NCBI RefSeq assembly: GCF_001570405.1
Contig: NZ_BBYM01000017.1
Coordinates: forward strand, 302,309-366,308
Direction of reading: 5' to 3'
DNA: 64,000 nt
DNA from: Microtetraspora niveoalba
GTDB taxonomy: Bacteria > Actinomycetota > Actinomycetes > Streptosporangiales > Streptosporangiaceae
Part shown: positions 33,861-43,757 of the stretch, one piece after another
Position numbering within the stretch: position 1 is the first letter of the stretch
How the letters are laid out: each line of letters begins with the position of its first letter
The notes under the pieces: model-generated
Seen by the model: the letters and a program-made list of their open reading frames with translations, nothing else
Databases searched by the model: none
Told to the model about the DNA's origin: nothing
Position numbers and translations under genes: made by a program

Positions 33861-34164
33861 CTCAGGGCGAGCGTGTAGGCATCCGCGGCCCACGGCCTCG
33901 AACGGGGGTGCGCACAGCAGGACGCGATCATCGGTGCGTACGGCGTGCGTACGGGGCTCAGGGCCGCCGTCTCGGCGTCGCCCCCACGACGGCGCCGGCG
34001 CACGCAGGCGACGCCATCAGGACCAACACGATCGGCCCGGGCCGGGCCGAGGGTCCTGTCCCGCGCAGTCCCCAGGCCTGCTGACGTTTGCGTGCTTTTG
34101 GCGGTGAGTCTCCCCCTGACCGGTAAGGGGCCGTCATAGAGAGGCCCGGATCTGGTCTCGGGGG

Positions 34165-35541
34165 GTGATCAGGATGTGTGTCTGGCATCGTTGCACCATC
34201 AGGACCCGCCTGACTGTGGTGGCCGGCAGCGGCATGGCGCTGATCTGCGCCGCAGCCACGGTTCTCGTGCTGATCGCCGTACGTGGGCGCGCCATGGAGT
34301 TCCGGAAGGCGACGTTGATCGCCAACGCGTTGAAGACCGTTGAACGGACCGTGATCAAAGGTCCGCCTTCCGCCTTGCCCGAGGCGCCGGGCAAGGCCGC
34401 CCAGTTGTTCAATCCCACCGGGAAGCTGGTGTCCTCCACACGGAACATGGCCGGCACGCCGCCGATGGTGAATGTCGCCGGGTCCGACACGTACACGATC
34501 TATGAGACGTGTGACCTCCCCGGATTCCCCGGCGACTGCAAGGTCGTGCTCAACCAGCCGATCCACATGGCCAATGGGACCTGGTGGCTGCACGCGGCGG
34601 CTCCGGCCCCTTCCTGGTACGGCGATTTCGGGCTGCTGGCATCCCTGGTCGGCGGCTCGCTCCTGCTGGTGACGGTGACCGCGTTCGGCGCGTACTGGAT
34701 CGTGAGCAAGACCCTTGAACCGGTGGGGGCCATCAGTGGCAAGCTCGCCCAGATCACCGCCAGCGACCTGGGGCATCGCGTCCCGGTACCGAACTACGAA
34801 GACGAGCTCAAGGACCTCGCCGAGACCGCGAACCGGACCCTGGACCGCGCCCAGGCGGCGGTCGAACAACAGCTCCGATTCGCCTCCGACGCCTCGCACG
34901 ATCTGCGCAGCCCGCTGACCGCGATCCGCGCGCGGATCGAGGAGGCGCTCATGTACCCCGAAGAAGCCGACTGGCCGCACACGGCGGCCGCGCTCCTTCA
35001 CAGTGTGGAATGCCTCCAGGAGCTGGTGACCGACCTGCTCCAGATCGCCCGGCTGGACGCCGGCATCTGCGGCCGGCACGATCCCGTCAACCTGACCAGC
35101 CTCGTCCGATGCGAGCTGGATCGCCGCCCGCGCACGGCCGCGGTCGTGCGTCACCTCACCCCCGGCGTGATGGTCAACGGGGAGCGGATCGGGCTGACCC
35201 GGCTGCTCAACAACCTGCTGGACAACGCCGAACGGCACGCCGCCTCCACCATCACCGTCACCGTCGCCCGCGAAGGGGATGCGGCGGTGCTGGAGGTACG
35301 CGACGACGGCGAAGGGATCGCCCCCGACCAGCGGGAGGTGGTCTTCCAGCGGTTCACCCGTCTGGCGGCCTCCCGTAGGAAGGACGCCGGAGGAACCGGG
35401 CTCGGCCTGTCGATCGCGCGGCAGATCGCCGAAACCCACCGCGGCACTTTGACCATCGAAGACAGCACCCGCGGGGCACGGTTCGTCCTGCGTGTCCCTC
35501 TGCTGCACGCGCCGCCGTCGCGCTCCCGCCACAGGCGGTAG
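34165..35541 (+). CDS. Sensor histidine kinase (orphan)
   Basis: The 458-residue membrane kinase has a first membrane helix at about residues 15-40 and an extracytoplasmic sensor of about 120 residues containing a Cys pair in CDLPGFPGDC. A second helix lies near 160-182, then a HAMP linker (PVGAISGKLAQITASDLGHRV), the H-box ASDASHDLRSPLTAI, the N-box NNLLDNAERHA, and G boxes RDDGEGI and GGTGLGLSI. The GTG at 34165 or the in-frame ATG at 34174 could start it. No response regulator is adjacent, so its partner lies elsewhere. The signal is unknown; a disulfide in the sensor is possible. Confidence 0.9.
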   Translation: MIRMCVWHRCTIRTRLTVVAGSGMALICAAATVLVLIAVRGRAMEFRKATLIANALKTVERTVIKGPPSALPEAPGKAAQLFNPTGKLVSSTRNMAGTPPMVNVAGSDTYTIYETCDLPGFPGDCKVVLNQPIHMANGTWWLHAAAPAPSWYGDFGLLASLVGGSLLLVTVTAFGAYWIVSKTLEPVGAISGKLAQITASDLGHRVPVPNYEDELKDLAETANRTLDRAQAAVEQQLRFASDASHDLRSPLTAIRARIEEALMYPEEADWPHTAAALLHSVECLQELVTDLLQIARLDAGICGRHDPVNLTSLVRCELDRRPRTAAVVRHLTPGVMVNGERIGLTRLLNNLLDNAERHAASTITVTVAREGDAAVLEVRDDGEGIAPDQREVVFQRFTRLAASRRKDAGGTGLGLSIARQIAETHRGTLTIEDSTRGARFVLRVPLLHAPPSRSRHRR

Positions 35542-35625
35542 ACGTCGACTTGCGCCGGTCGGGTGTGCCGTGGGTGTGGACGGCGTTGATCGCGGCGAGG
35601 ATCCGGTGGCGCCCCGGCGCCTGGC

Positions 35626-36648
35626 TCACAGGGTGAGCAGGGTCTTGATGGCGCGGCGCTCGTCCATCGCCTTGTAGCCTTCGGCGGCCTGCTCCAGGGG
35701 CAGCTCCAGGTCGAAAACCTTGCCCGGGTCGATCGTCCGGTTCCAGATCAGGTCGATCAGCTCGGGTAGGAACCGGCGCACCGGGGCGGGTCCGCCGTGC
35801 AGGTGCACCCCGGAGAAGAACAGCTCCTCGCCGGGCAACTCGACGCCATGGGAGACGCCGACGTACCCGACGTGCCCGCCGGGACGTGTCGAGCGGATCG
35901 CCTGCATCATCGACTCCTGCGTGCCGACGGCCTCGATGACCGAGTGCGCGCCGAGCCCGTCGGTCAGCTCCTTGATCGTGGCGACGCCGTCGTCGCCGCG
36001 CTCGGTGACGATGTCGGTGGCGCCGAACTCGGTGGCGAGCTTCTGCCGGGGCTCGTGCCGGCTCATCGTGATGATCCGCTCGGCGCCCAGCCGCCGGGCG
36101 GCCAGCACGCCGAGCAGGCCGACCGCGCCGTCCCCGACCACCGCGACGGTCTTGCCCGGGGCCGCCTCGGCGGCGGCCGCGCCGAACCAGCCGGTGCCCA
36201 GGACGTCGGAGGCGGCCAGCAACGACGGGATCAGATCGGGCTCGGGCATGCCGGGTGTGGCGACCAGAGTGCCGTCGGCCAGCGGGATACGGGCGTACTG
36301 CGCCTGGGTGCCGATGGCGCCCATCAACTCGGCGTGCACGCACCGGGACTGGTAGCCCGCCCGGCAGATCGCGCAGGTGTTGTCGGAGGCGAAGAAGGAG
36401 CCGACGACGAACTGGCCCGGCCTGATGGTGCGGACCTCGCTTCCGACTTCCTCCACGATGCCGACGTACTCGTGGCCCATCGGGGTCGGCTGGTTCACCG
36501 CTTCGATGCCGCGGTAGGGCCACAGGTCCGAGCCGCACACGCAGGTGGCGGCCAGGCGGATGACCGCGTCGGTGGGCTTCTCGATCCTCGGGTCCGGGCG
36601 GTCCTCGACGCGGACGTCGCCCGGGGCATACAGAACTGTTCCACGCAT
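35626..36648 (-). CDS. Zinc-dependent alcohol dehydrogenase (MDR family)
   Basis: The 340-residue oxidoreductase has the catalytic zinc ligand region CVCGSDLWPYRG with GHEYVG. A reduced structural-zinc region follows (NTCAICRAGYQSRC). The nucleotide-binding motif is VVGDGAVGLLGVLAARRLGA. The basic stretch SRHEPRQ after the fold's second strand suggests NADPH preference. The substrate is not predictable. It converges with the kinase gene and is not part of an operon. Confidence 0.88.
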   Translation of the reverse strand: MRGTVLYAPGDVRVEDRPDPRIEKPTDAVIRLAATCVCGSDLWPYRGIEAVNQPTPMGHEYVGIVEEVGSEVRTIRPGQFVVGSFFASDNTCAICRAGYQSRCVHAELMGAIGTQAQYARIPLADGTLVATPGMPEPDLIPSLLAASDVLGTGWFGAAAAEAAPGKTVAVVGDGAVGLLGVLAARRLGAERIITMSRHEPRQKLATEFGATDIVTERGDDGVATIKELTDGLGAHSVIEAVGTQESMMQAIRSTRPGGHVGYVGVSHGVELPGEELFFSGVHLHGGPAPVRRFLPELIDLIWNRTIDPGKVFDLELPLEQAAEGYKAMDERRAIKTLLTL

Positions 36649-36929
36649 GGGTGGATCTCCTCGCTATGACGTGCTGTGTGAGTTCAGGTCAGCGGGCCGC
36701 CCGATCGTGAGGAAGTCGTCCCCGGCTTCGGCGATGTACGTTGCGGGGCCGGATCACCCTCCTGCGGCTTCGGTTGACACAGGCGTTCCTGCCCGGGAAC
36801 GCCGGAATGCCGTCACTCCTTATGGCAACGCCCAGGAAACCGGCTGCGTCGCGCGTGCGGGAGGTCGCGTTTATCGGGGGGACAACCTCTACCCCCTTCC
36901 GCCCGCGGCCGCTGCCTACAGTGAAAGAC

Positions 36930-37505
36930 GTGCACGACAACCGCGACGAGATCCGCGCCTTCCTCGCCAGCCGGCGCGCCAGGATCACCCCGGAGCAGGC
37001 CGGGCTGGCTCCCGGCGTGCGCCGCCGGGTGCCCGGCCCGCGCCCCGTCACCGGCCCCACCCAGCCGCCCAACATCGCCCGCTTCCAGTTCCTCGACCCT
37101 GCCGGACCCGACTTCTTCCCCGACTGGGACACCTCCGCCGACATCACCGTCGCCCTGCTGCGCACCGAGGCCGGCCGCGACCCCTTCGACAAGGGCCTCA
37201 CCGACCTGATCGGGGAGCTGTGCACCCGCAGCGCGGACTTCCGCACCCGCTGGGCCCAGCACAACGTCCGCCTCCACCACAGCGGCGCCAAGACCTTTCA
37301 CCACCCCGCGGTCGGCGGCCTCACCCTCGACTACGAGTCCATGGACCTGCAAGCCGACCCCGGCCTGAACCTGACCGTCTATACCGCCGCCCCCGACACA
37401 CCCTCCCACGACGCCCTGCGCCTCCTGGCAAGCTGGGCCGCCACCCTCGTCGGCGATACCGACCAGCCGCAGGACACGAGCCTGCCGCCCAGCCGGCGCG
37501 GCTGA
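36930..37505 (+). pseudogene. XRE/MmyB-like regulator with internal deletion
   Basis: The start reads like the N-terminus of actinobacterial HTH regulators (RDEIRAFLASRRARITPEQ, then a GVRRRVPG motif). It jumps straight into the MmyB-like ligand-binding domain (NIARFQFLDPAGPDFFPDW onwards). Most of the helix-turn-helix domain, about 130 residues, is missing but the frame is kept. The last residues run into an IstB fragment. It cannot be a normal DNA-binding regulator. Confidence 0.6.
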
Positions 37506-37591
37506 CCAAGACCATCAACCGATACGGCCGCGTCGACCTCCTATGCGTCGACGAGCTCGGCTACACGGAACTCGACCGGCGCGGCGCCGAG
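37499..37591 (+). pseudogene. IS21-type IstB fragment
   Basis: About 31 codons read RLTKTINRYGRVDLLCVDE, then LGYTELDRRGAE. This is the Walker B region of the IS21 helper ATPase IstB. Nothing else of the element remains. It fuses out of frame to the end of the truncated regulator and may mark the event that damaged it. Confidence 0.65.
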
Positions 37592-37764
37592 CCGAGCTCC
37601 TGTCACGCCGGTGGATCCTCCAGAGCCCCATGTCCGGCCGGCCGGTGCGCGCGACGCGAACCGGTGGCGACGTCCCGGAGACCCGCGAGGTGCGCGTCAA
37701 CGCCACGGGCACGGGCGAGTATGACAGCCCCGGAAAGCGTCTCGAGTTCTAGGGTTATGGGCCT

Positions 37765-38328
37765 ATGAGCCGATTGCCCACGCTGTCTGCCACGGAGATC
37801 CCCTCGGAACGACTCCTGCTTCGCAGAGCGTTACACGATGCCGACCGTGAAGGACTCATCGAGCTCTCGACCGATCCCGAGGTTCAGGCATACATCGGTG
37901 GTCCCCGGCCTCGGAGTGAGGTCGAGCAGCATCTCGATGCAGTCCTGGCCGCCGACGCGACGTCCAGGCCTGGCAGTTATGTCATCGCGGACAACACGAC
38001 GAACCGAGTCATCGGGACATTGACGCTCACCCGCCGGTCGGCCGATCGCCTCGGCCGTGTCACCGAGGACGGCGAGGAACTGGAACTGGGCTATGTACTG
38101 CGGCGCAGTGCATGGGGAGCGGGGTTCGCATTCGAGGCCGCGACGGTCGTGTTGCGCGCCGCGGCTGACGAACTCCCCGACCAGCCGGTCCTGCTCGTGA
38201 CCCAGACCGCGAACAAGCGATCTCTGAAACTCGCCGCCCGCCTTGGCTTCCGCCCCATCAGCACGTTCGAGGAGTTCGGCGCCGAGCAGACCCTCTGGAC
38301 CGCTCCCTTGTCCATGTTCCGAATCTGA
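37765..38328 (+). CDS. GNAT-family N-acetyltransferase
   Basis: The 187-residue protein is of the RimJ/RimL-like acetyltransferase_3 group: SERLLLRRALHDADREGLIEL at the N-terminus, ELELGYVLRRSAWGAGFAFEAA as the acetyl-CoA-binding segment, and NKRSLKLAARLGFRPI near the end. The substrate is unknown. It stands alone, flanked by decayed DNA upstream. Confidence 0.85.
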   Translation: MSRLPTLSATEIPSERLLLRRALHDADREGLIELSTDPEVQAYIGGPRPRSEVEQHLDAVLAADATSRPGSYVIADNTTNRVIGTLTLTRRSADRLGRVTEDGEELELGYVLRRSAWGAGFAFEAATVVLRAAADELPDQPVLLVTQTANKRSLKLAARLGFRPISTFEEFGAEQTLWTAPLSMFRI

Positions 38329-38397
38329 TCACGGTGTCGACACAGCAGCTCTCCGGGGCTGCCAGGCGACATGGCTGGACTCGAACAGGAAATACTC

Positions 38398-38928
38398 TCA
38401 AACGTCCTCTCGTATGCCAGTACGGACCGCGCTCGGCGTCGCGCCGGTCCCGCGCCCGGTCCGCCGTTGGAAGGATCGGCTGCACACGCCGAGCGCCGCG
38501 CCCAGCCCGGCGAATGCCAGGCCACCGACGATTCCCACCCACCAGGACCAGCCCGCAGCGTCGCCGACCGTGAACCCCAGTGGTGCGGCGACCAAGGTGG
38601 CCAGCCCGTAGGGCGTCAGCAAGAGCGCGCCCGCCCAGCCTGGCGCCAGCAGGCTCCAGCGCGGCAGCCTCGCTCCCCATGGCAGGACCAGCGCCGCCAG
38701 CAGCAACACCCCGACCAGCGCCGCCACGACAGTGAAGTCCAGCCCGTGCCGTTCCAGCCACACCAGCACCTCGGGCGCGCCGTTCACCTTCATTTGAGTG
38801 GCCAGATCACCGGCGGGCCTGCCCGCGGTCCCACCGAGCGCCCAGTAGGTCTTCATCACCGTGTAGGGAACCAGGGCGGCGGCTCCGGCCCAGGCGGCCG
38901 TCGACGACTTCGTCAAGCTCATGCCCAC
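38398..38928 (-). CDS. Small integral membrane protein with YWALGG motif
   Basis: The 176-residue protein has four to five membrane helices. The YWALGGTAG motif after the first helix resembles DUF3995-type proteins, but the match is partial. A hydrophilic arginine-rich C-terminal tail of about 25 residues ends it. ATG at 38928 or 38922 could start it. The function is unknown. Confidence 0.65.
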   Translation of the reverse strand: MGMSLTKSSTAAWAGAAALVPYTVMKTYWALGGTAGRPAGDLATQMKVNGAPEVLVWLERHGLDFTVVAALVGVLLLAALVLPWGARLPRWSLLAPGWAGALLLTPYGLATLVAAPLGFTVGDAAGWSWWVGIVGGLAFAGLGAALGVCSRSFQRRTGRGTGATPSAVRTGIREDV

Positions 38929-39075
38929 GATCCTGCTGCCGCACCCTGGCCCGCACCTCCCCCCGCGGAGCGGGCCGTCTCCCCTCTACGGGGGATCAGC
39001 CCCCGAAGCAGGTCCGTATGCGGGTCAGGTGCCCGCCCCTGTGCGGGGACGGGCACCGAACGGACCGCGGCGACC

Positions 39076-39486
39076 TCACGCGTGCTTGCGGAGACCGGCG
39101 AACTGCAGACCGGTGAATCCGGCCACCACCACCGCCTGCACGATCACCAGCGCTATGCCGAGACCGGTCAACGGGAACCAGCCGGCGACGAGCAACTCCA
39201 CGCTCGCGGCCACCCACGCGATGTTGATCGCCATCACGACGCCCACGGCGGCCCTGCCGATCGCCGGCCGTGAGGAGAGAAGGAACAGGGCGGCCGCCCA
39301 GGCGACCAGGAACGCGCCGACCGGGTAGAGGAGTGCGGCAGGGAGGCCGAACAGCTCGCCGAAGACCGCCGCGGCGGCGACGCACACGACTCCGAAGGCG
39401 CCCGAGCCCAGCGCATCCTGCTTGAGGGCGAAGCGGAGGAGTTTGGCCTCGGCTGTGGTGTCGACGGTGCTGGCGACAGTGGCCAT
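39076..39486 (-). CDS. Four-helix integral membrane protein
   Basis: The 136-residue protein has four hydrophobic segments (VVCVAAAAVFGELFGL, LYPVGAFLVAWAAALFLL, VVMAINIAWVAASVELLV and ALVIVQAVVVAGFTGL). It has no recognised catalytic motif. It is divergent from the LuxR regulator across about 100 bases, so it is a plausible target. The function is unknown. Confidence 0.7.
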   Translation of the reverse strand: MATVASTVDTTAEAKLLRFALKQDALGSGAFGVVCVAAAAVFGELFGLPAALLYPVGAFLVAWAAALFLLSSRPAIGRAAVGVVMAINIAWVAASVELLVAGWFPLTGLGIALVIVQAVVVAGFTGLQFAGLRKHA

Positions 39487-39584
39487 TGCGGAGATCCCTT
39501 CGTAGTGCTGACCTGCATGTGATCACGAAGCTACGCAGGTCCGCACAGATCCGAATCAGTCATCATGACGGTAGGTTCCTGACC

Positions 39585-42290
39585 GTGCTGTACGGGCGAT
39601 CCAGGGAACAAGCGGACATCGAACGGCTCCTGGCAGAGGCCAGGGCCGGGCGAAGCGGGACCCTCGTCATCCGAGGCCAGGCGGGGATCGGCAAATCGGC
39701 GCTCCTGCACCATGCCGCCGGGCGAGCGGAGGGCATGCGCGTGCTGCGGGGCGTCGGCATCGAATCCGAGGCCGAGTTGCCCTTCGCCGCGCTGCATCTG
39801 CTCGTTCGCGCCGGGCTCGACCGGATCCACGCACTGCCCGACACGCAGGCCACGGCGCTCAGCGGGGCACTGGGCCTGGGCGGCAGCGCTCCGGAGAACC
39901 GGTTTCTGGTCGGGCTGGCCACGCTGAGCCTGCTCTCCGAGCTCGCGGGGGATGACGGGCTGCTCTGCCTCATCGACGACGCACAGTGGTTCGACCGGGC
40001 GTCCATCGACGCGCTGGTGTTCGCCGCCCGCCGCCTGGAGGCGGAAGGCGTCGCCATGATCTTCGCCGCTCGCGCCGATTTCCACGCCGCGGGCCTGCCC
40101 GAGCTGCGACTGGGTGGGTTGGACGACGCGGCCGCCGCCGCTCTGCTCCCCGCCGGCCTTCCACCGCATGTGCGAGAACGCCTCATCGAGGAGTCGGACG
40201 GCAACCCCTTGGCGCTCATCGAACTGCCCGCCGCGCTCACTGCCGAACAGCGGGCCGGACGACTGTCGCCGGTGGGTGCGATGCCGGTCCCCGACCGAGT
40301 TCGGGAGGCGTTCCAGCGGCAGATAGCGGCGCTCCCCGAGGCGGCGCGGACCGCGCTGCTGATCGCGGCGGCGGACGGCTCCGGTGAGCTTGAGACCGTG
40401 GCCGGTGCGGGTGCCTCCCTCCACGCTCTCGAAGCAGCCGAGCGGAGCCGGCTGATCGAGATCAGGGGGACGACCATCGCCTTCCGCCATCCCCTGATCA
40501 GGGCCGCGGCCTACCAGGGCGCTCCGGTCACCCGGCGCCTCGCCGTCCATCGCGCCCTCGCCGACGCTCTCACCGGCTCCGCCGCCATGGACGCGGCCGA
40601 CCGGCGGGCGTGGCACGCGGCCTCCGCCGTGCTCGGTCCTGACGAGGAGGTCGCGCGGGAGTTGGAGGAAGCGGCGGAACGGGCTCGTACGCGCAGTGGC
40701 CATGCCGCGAGCGCGGCCGCCTACGAGCGAGCCGCAGAACTCACCGCCGATCCCGTACGCCGATCCGGACGGCTGGCCGCCGCCGCGGTGGCGGCGAGCG
40801 ACGCCGGGCTGATGGGCCGGGCCGCCGCGCTCGCCGACAGCGCCACGTCCGACGTGGACGGCCCGGAGGTGATCGCCGCGCTGATCCAGGTGCGCGCCCA
40901 TCGCGAGTTCGAGCTGGGCACACCCCTCGCGGCGGGCCGGATCATCATGGACGGCGTTCCCCGTGTGGCGGCCCGCTCCGCCGAGTGGGCCACCTGGCTG
41001 CTGGTGGAGGCCGTCCGCTGCGCCTGGTTCGCCGGTGACACGCGGCTGGCCGAGGAGGCGACCGCGAGCCTGCGCGCGCTCCCCGACATCGGCTCGCCGC
41101 TGGTCGGCGCGGCGCTCGGGCTGACCCGCACACTGAGCGGTGACATCGCGGGCGGGACCAAGCTCATGAGTGCGGCGGTCGACGAAGACGCACTCGTCGG
41201 GCTGGGGGTGCCCGGACTGACCTTCACCGCCTCTCTGTGCCTACCACTGGGTCGTGCCGCCCGCTATGAGGAGATCACCGGACAGGTCGTGGCGGAGTGC
41301 CAGAAGAGCGGAATGATCGGCTGGCTCGCCGTCGCGTTCCAGGATCACGGCCTCGCGCAGGGATGGCTCTGCCGGTACGGCGAGGCCAGGACGGCGCTGA
41401 ACGCGGGATTGCGGCTGGCGGCGGACCTGGGGCACGAGCACCGGGTCAGTCATCTCATGTGCTCTCTCGCCTGGGTGCTCGCCCACCAAGGGGACGTGGG
41501 GGAGTGCCGCGCGAACGCCGAGGAAGGCGTCGCGAGAGCTGACAGGCGGGGACTGGTCCTGGCGGCGGTCGTCGGGCGCTGGGCGCTCGGGCTGCTCGAA
41601 CTCGGCCTGGGCCGCCCGGATGCCGCCCTCCGGCAATTGGAGGCCATCCCGCCGACCGGTGTCGCCGTTCTCGCCGCCCCCGACCAGGTTGAGGCGGCCA
41701 TCCGAGGCGGCCGGCCGGATCGGGCGGAGGAACCGCTCGCGCGATACCTGGCCTGGGCGCGGCACGTCGGTCAGCCGTCGTCGGACGCGATCGCCCTGCG
41801 CTGCCGTGCGCTCGTGGAGGGGGACGAGACGCACTTCGCGCATGCCGTACGCCGCCATGAGGAAGACGAACTACCATACGAGCGAGCGAGGACGCGGCTC
41901 GCGTACGGCGAGTGGCTGCGACGGGCACGGCGGCGAGCCGATGCCCGGGTGCAGCTGCGCGGCGCCCTGGAGATCTTCGACCGGCTCGGAGCGGAGCTGT
42001 GGGCCGAGCGTGCCCGGGCGGAGTTGCGCGCGACTGGAGACGTGCCGGCGGCGCCGCGCAGGGCCGGTGATCCGCTCAGCGTGCTGACCCCCAGAGAGCG
42101 CGAGATCGTACAGTTGGCGGCCGACGGGGCCTCCAACCGAGACATCGCCGCGCAGCTCTTCCTCAGCCCGCGGACCGTCGGCTATCACCTCTACAAGGCG
42201 TTTCCCAAGCTGGGCATCACGGCCCGATCCCAGTTGGCGGCCGTCACCCGCTCTTCGTCGGTGAATCCGAATGGTCAAGCGAGCCCGTAG
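39585..42290 (+). CDS. Large ATP-binding LuxR-family (LAL) regulator
   Basis: The 901-residue protein has the LAL layout. An AAA/STAND ATPase comes first, with Walker A RGQAGIGKSALL (about residues 28-39) and Walker B LLCLIDDAQW. A helical TPR-like middle (about 330-820) follows, then a C-terminal LuxR helix-turn-helix (LTPREREIVQLAADGASNRDIAAQLFLSPRTVGYHL). GTG 39585 starts the protein at the conserved YGRSREQADIERL; the upstream in-frame region is in the divergent gene's promoter. LAL proteins are usually activators of specialised metabolism or sugar use. The nearest candidate target is the divergent membrane protein. Confidence 0.9.
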   Translation: MLYGRSREQADIERLLAEARAGRSGTLVIRGQAGIGKSALLHHAAGRAEGMRVLRGVGIESEAELPFAALHLLVRAGLDRIHALPDTQATALSGALGLGGSAPENRFLVGLATLSLLSELAGDDGLLCLIDDAQWFDRASIDALVFAARRLEAEGVAMIFAARADFHAAGLPELRLGGLDDAAAAALLPAGLPPHVRERLIEESDGNPLALIELPAALTAEQRAGRLSPVGAMPVPDRVREAFQRQIAALPEAARTALLIAAADGSGELETVAGAGASLHALEAAERSRLIEIRGTTIAFRHPLIRAAAYQGAPVTRRLAVHRALADALTGSAAMDAADRRAWHAASAVLGPDEEVARELEEAAERARTRSGHAASAAAYERAAELTADPVRRSGRLAAAAVAASDAGLMGRAAALADSATSDVDGPEVIAALIQVRAHREFELGTPLAAGRIIMDGVPRVAARSAEWATWLLVEAVRCAWFAGDTRLAEEATASLRALPDIGSPLVGAALGLTRTLSGDIAGGTKLMSAAVDEDALVGLGVPGLTFTASLCLPLGRAARYEEITGQVVAECQKSGMIGWLAVAFQDHGLAQGWLCRYGEARTALNAGLRLAADLGHEHRVSHLMCSLAWVLAHQGDVGECRANAEEGVARADRRGLVLAAVVGRWALGLLELGLGRPDAALRQLEAIPPTGVAVLAAPDQVEAAIRGGRPDRAEEPLARYLAWARHVGQPSSDAIALRCRALVEGDETHFAHAVRRHEEDELPYERARTRLAYGEWLRRARRRADARVQLRGALEIFDRLGAELWAERARAELRATGDVPAAPRRAGDPLSVLTPREREIVQLAADGASNRDIAAQLFLSPRTVGYHLYKAFPKLGITARSQLAAVTRSSSVNPNGQASP

Positions 42291-42438
42291 GCGTATGGGG
42301 TGTTCACGAGTGGGTCTGACCTGGGGGGAAGCCTCCGACCGCGATGGCAGCGCGCGACGCAGGCACGTTATCGGCCTGTCCGGGGATTGCTGCGATAAGG
42401 CCACCTGGAGCGCACGTGGTGACGCGGGCGCGGGTGCG

Positions 42439-42805
42439 TCAGGTCCAAGTCGCCGAATCCGGGTCGATGCCTCGATCGCGGGCATTGGCGTCGATGATGT
42501 CACGGAGCCAGATGGTCAGGCCTGGCTCGATCGCGTCGTAGTAGGCCGTGAATCCAGGATCGGCGGCGTACTTCCTTCCCAGGCAGACCTGCATCGAAAG
42601 GGTGCAGTCGAAGCTCGCGGTAGATGAGCACCCGGTGGATGCGTGCGACGTCGGCCGCGGAGTAGAGCCGGTAACCCCCGGCGGTTCGCCCGGACGGCCG
42701 GACGAGTCCGATCGCGTCCCAATGATGGAGGGTGCGGACGGTGACCTCCACGTGCGATGCCGCGGCCCCGACGGTCAGCCCGCCGGGTCCCGCGGCATCG
42801 TCCAT
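42439..42805 (-). pseudogene. MerR/TipA-type regulator with internal deletion
   Basis: The N-terminus is a sound MerR helix-turn-helix (LTVGAAASHVEVTVRTLHHWD, then GYRLYSAADVARIHRVLIYREL). The frame then breaks. Near the 3' end, in another frame, the last part of a TipAS ligand domain appears (AADPGFTAYYDAIEPGLTIWLRD) and ends at 42439. The middle of the protein, about 120 residues, is gone. The original was a TipA-like multidrug-sensing regulator. Confidence 0.6.
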
Positions 42806-42858
42806 CGCGGGGTCGGTCACGCCGTCGAGTCTGGCATGCGCGTCTGACCTACGCGGTT

Positions 42859-43365
42859 TCACCCCTTGGGGAGCGTGAAGCCGCTTGCTTCGAGGTAGCG
42901 TGCCTCGGCGCTGTCGGGGTCGAGGGGACGGGCCGCGGTCATGATCACGCGAGAGTTCTCCGGCGTGACGACTTCCAGTTCTACGGTGTTCCACGGAATC
43001 TGTCGCGGTCCCGTCGTGCATCCGGGCGCCAGCGCGGAGCACGCCTCCGCGATCTCGTCGACCTGGCTCAGCACGCAACTGAAGCCGATGCTCACCGTTG
43101 AAGGGGCCGGCAGGGCCCCGGTCGGGACGAGCAGAGCGTCTTGGAACGCCCACCGTCGCAGGTGCGTGACCTGGCCCGGGACCGTGAACAGGTCGATGAA
43201 ACCGAGCCCGCGGGTCCAGAAATTCACGGACGCGGCCAGGTCCGGCGTCGGCACGGTGACGAACATCGGCATGCCGTAGATGCCCCGGTAAATCTCAGGT
43301 GGGGTCGCGTCGGGCCCGGGCGGAGGGACAGGGCTGATATCGAATGCCTCGTAGTAGTCGGTCAT
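42859..43365 (-). CDS. VOC-superfamily (glyoxalase/bleomycin-resistance-like) protein
   Basis: The 168-residue protein has paired VOC modules: MFVTVPTPDLAASVNFWTRGLGF starts the fold and VELEVVTPENSRVIMTAARP closes it. It is leftward and followed after 53 bases by the remains of a MerR/TipA regulator, which may once have controlled it. The ligand or reaction is unknown. Confidence 0.8.
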   Translation of the reverse strand: MTDYYEAFDISPVPPPGPDATPPEIYRGIYGMPMFVTVPTPDLAASVNFWTRGLGFIDLFTVPGQVTHLRRWAFQDALLVPTGALPAPSTVSIGFSCVLSQVDEIAEACSALAPGCTTGPRQIPWNTVELEVVTPENSRVIMTAARPLDPDSAEARYLEASGFTLPKG

Positions 43366-43427
43366 GCGTGCATCGTGGTGGCTGACGCAACGTCAGGGTC
43401 AAATCCTGATCAGCACTTGCCGGCCGC

Positions 43428-43733
43428 GTCGTCGGCGCCCTCTCGGCCCCGGGCCAGCGCTCCCTGTCGGGCTACCTGTTCCAGTCGGTGGCCTGGCTGG
43501 TCCTCCTGGCGCCCTTCACGCTCGACCTCGCCGACCTTCTCGGCAGCCGCATGACCGGCCTGATCGTCGCGGCGGCCGTCTGGTCCGCGACCGTTCTGAT
43601 CGCCCGCCTACTCGACAAGCACAAGCAGGCCGGCCCCGCCGAGACCGTCCTGCGGCGTCTGACCTACGGGCCCCGGAGACAACCACCGCGGAGCGAAACC
43701 GTCCCGGCCGACGGTGCAGTTTCGGAGCCGTGA
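43428..43733 (+). pseudogene. DUF418 membrane protein, C-terminal fragment
   Basis: The frame reads GALSAPGQRSLSGYLFQSVAW and ends with VLRRLTYGPRR, which is the C-terminal block of DUF418 membrane proteins. There is no start or preceding helices, so the 5' two thirds are lost. An internal GTG at 43488 could still yield a two-helix peptide, but this is doubtful. A strong terminator overlaps its 3' end. Confidence 0.55.
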
Positions 43734-43757
43734 TCACAAGGAATGTGATCACGGCTT
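43727..43757 (+). terminator. Strong hairpin terminator
   Basis: A perfect 13-bp stem (AGCCGTGATCACA / TGTGATCACGGCT) with loop AGGAA is followed by TTCTGG. It overlaps the end of the DUF418 fragment and insulates the peptidase gene downstream. Confidence 0.75.

Noticed and set aside
37499..37591. Intact IS21 element
   Set aside because: Only about 31 codons of IstB remain, with no IstA and no terminal repeats.
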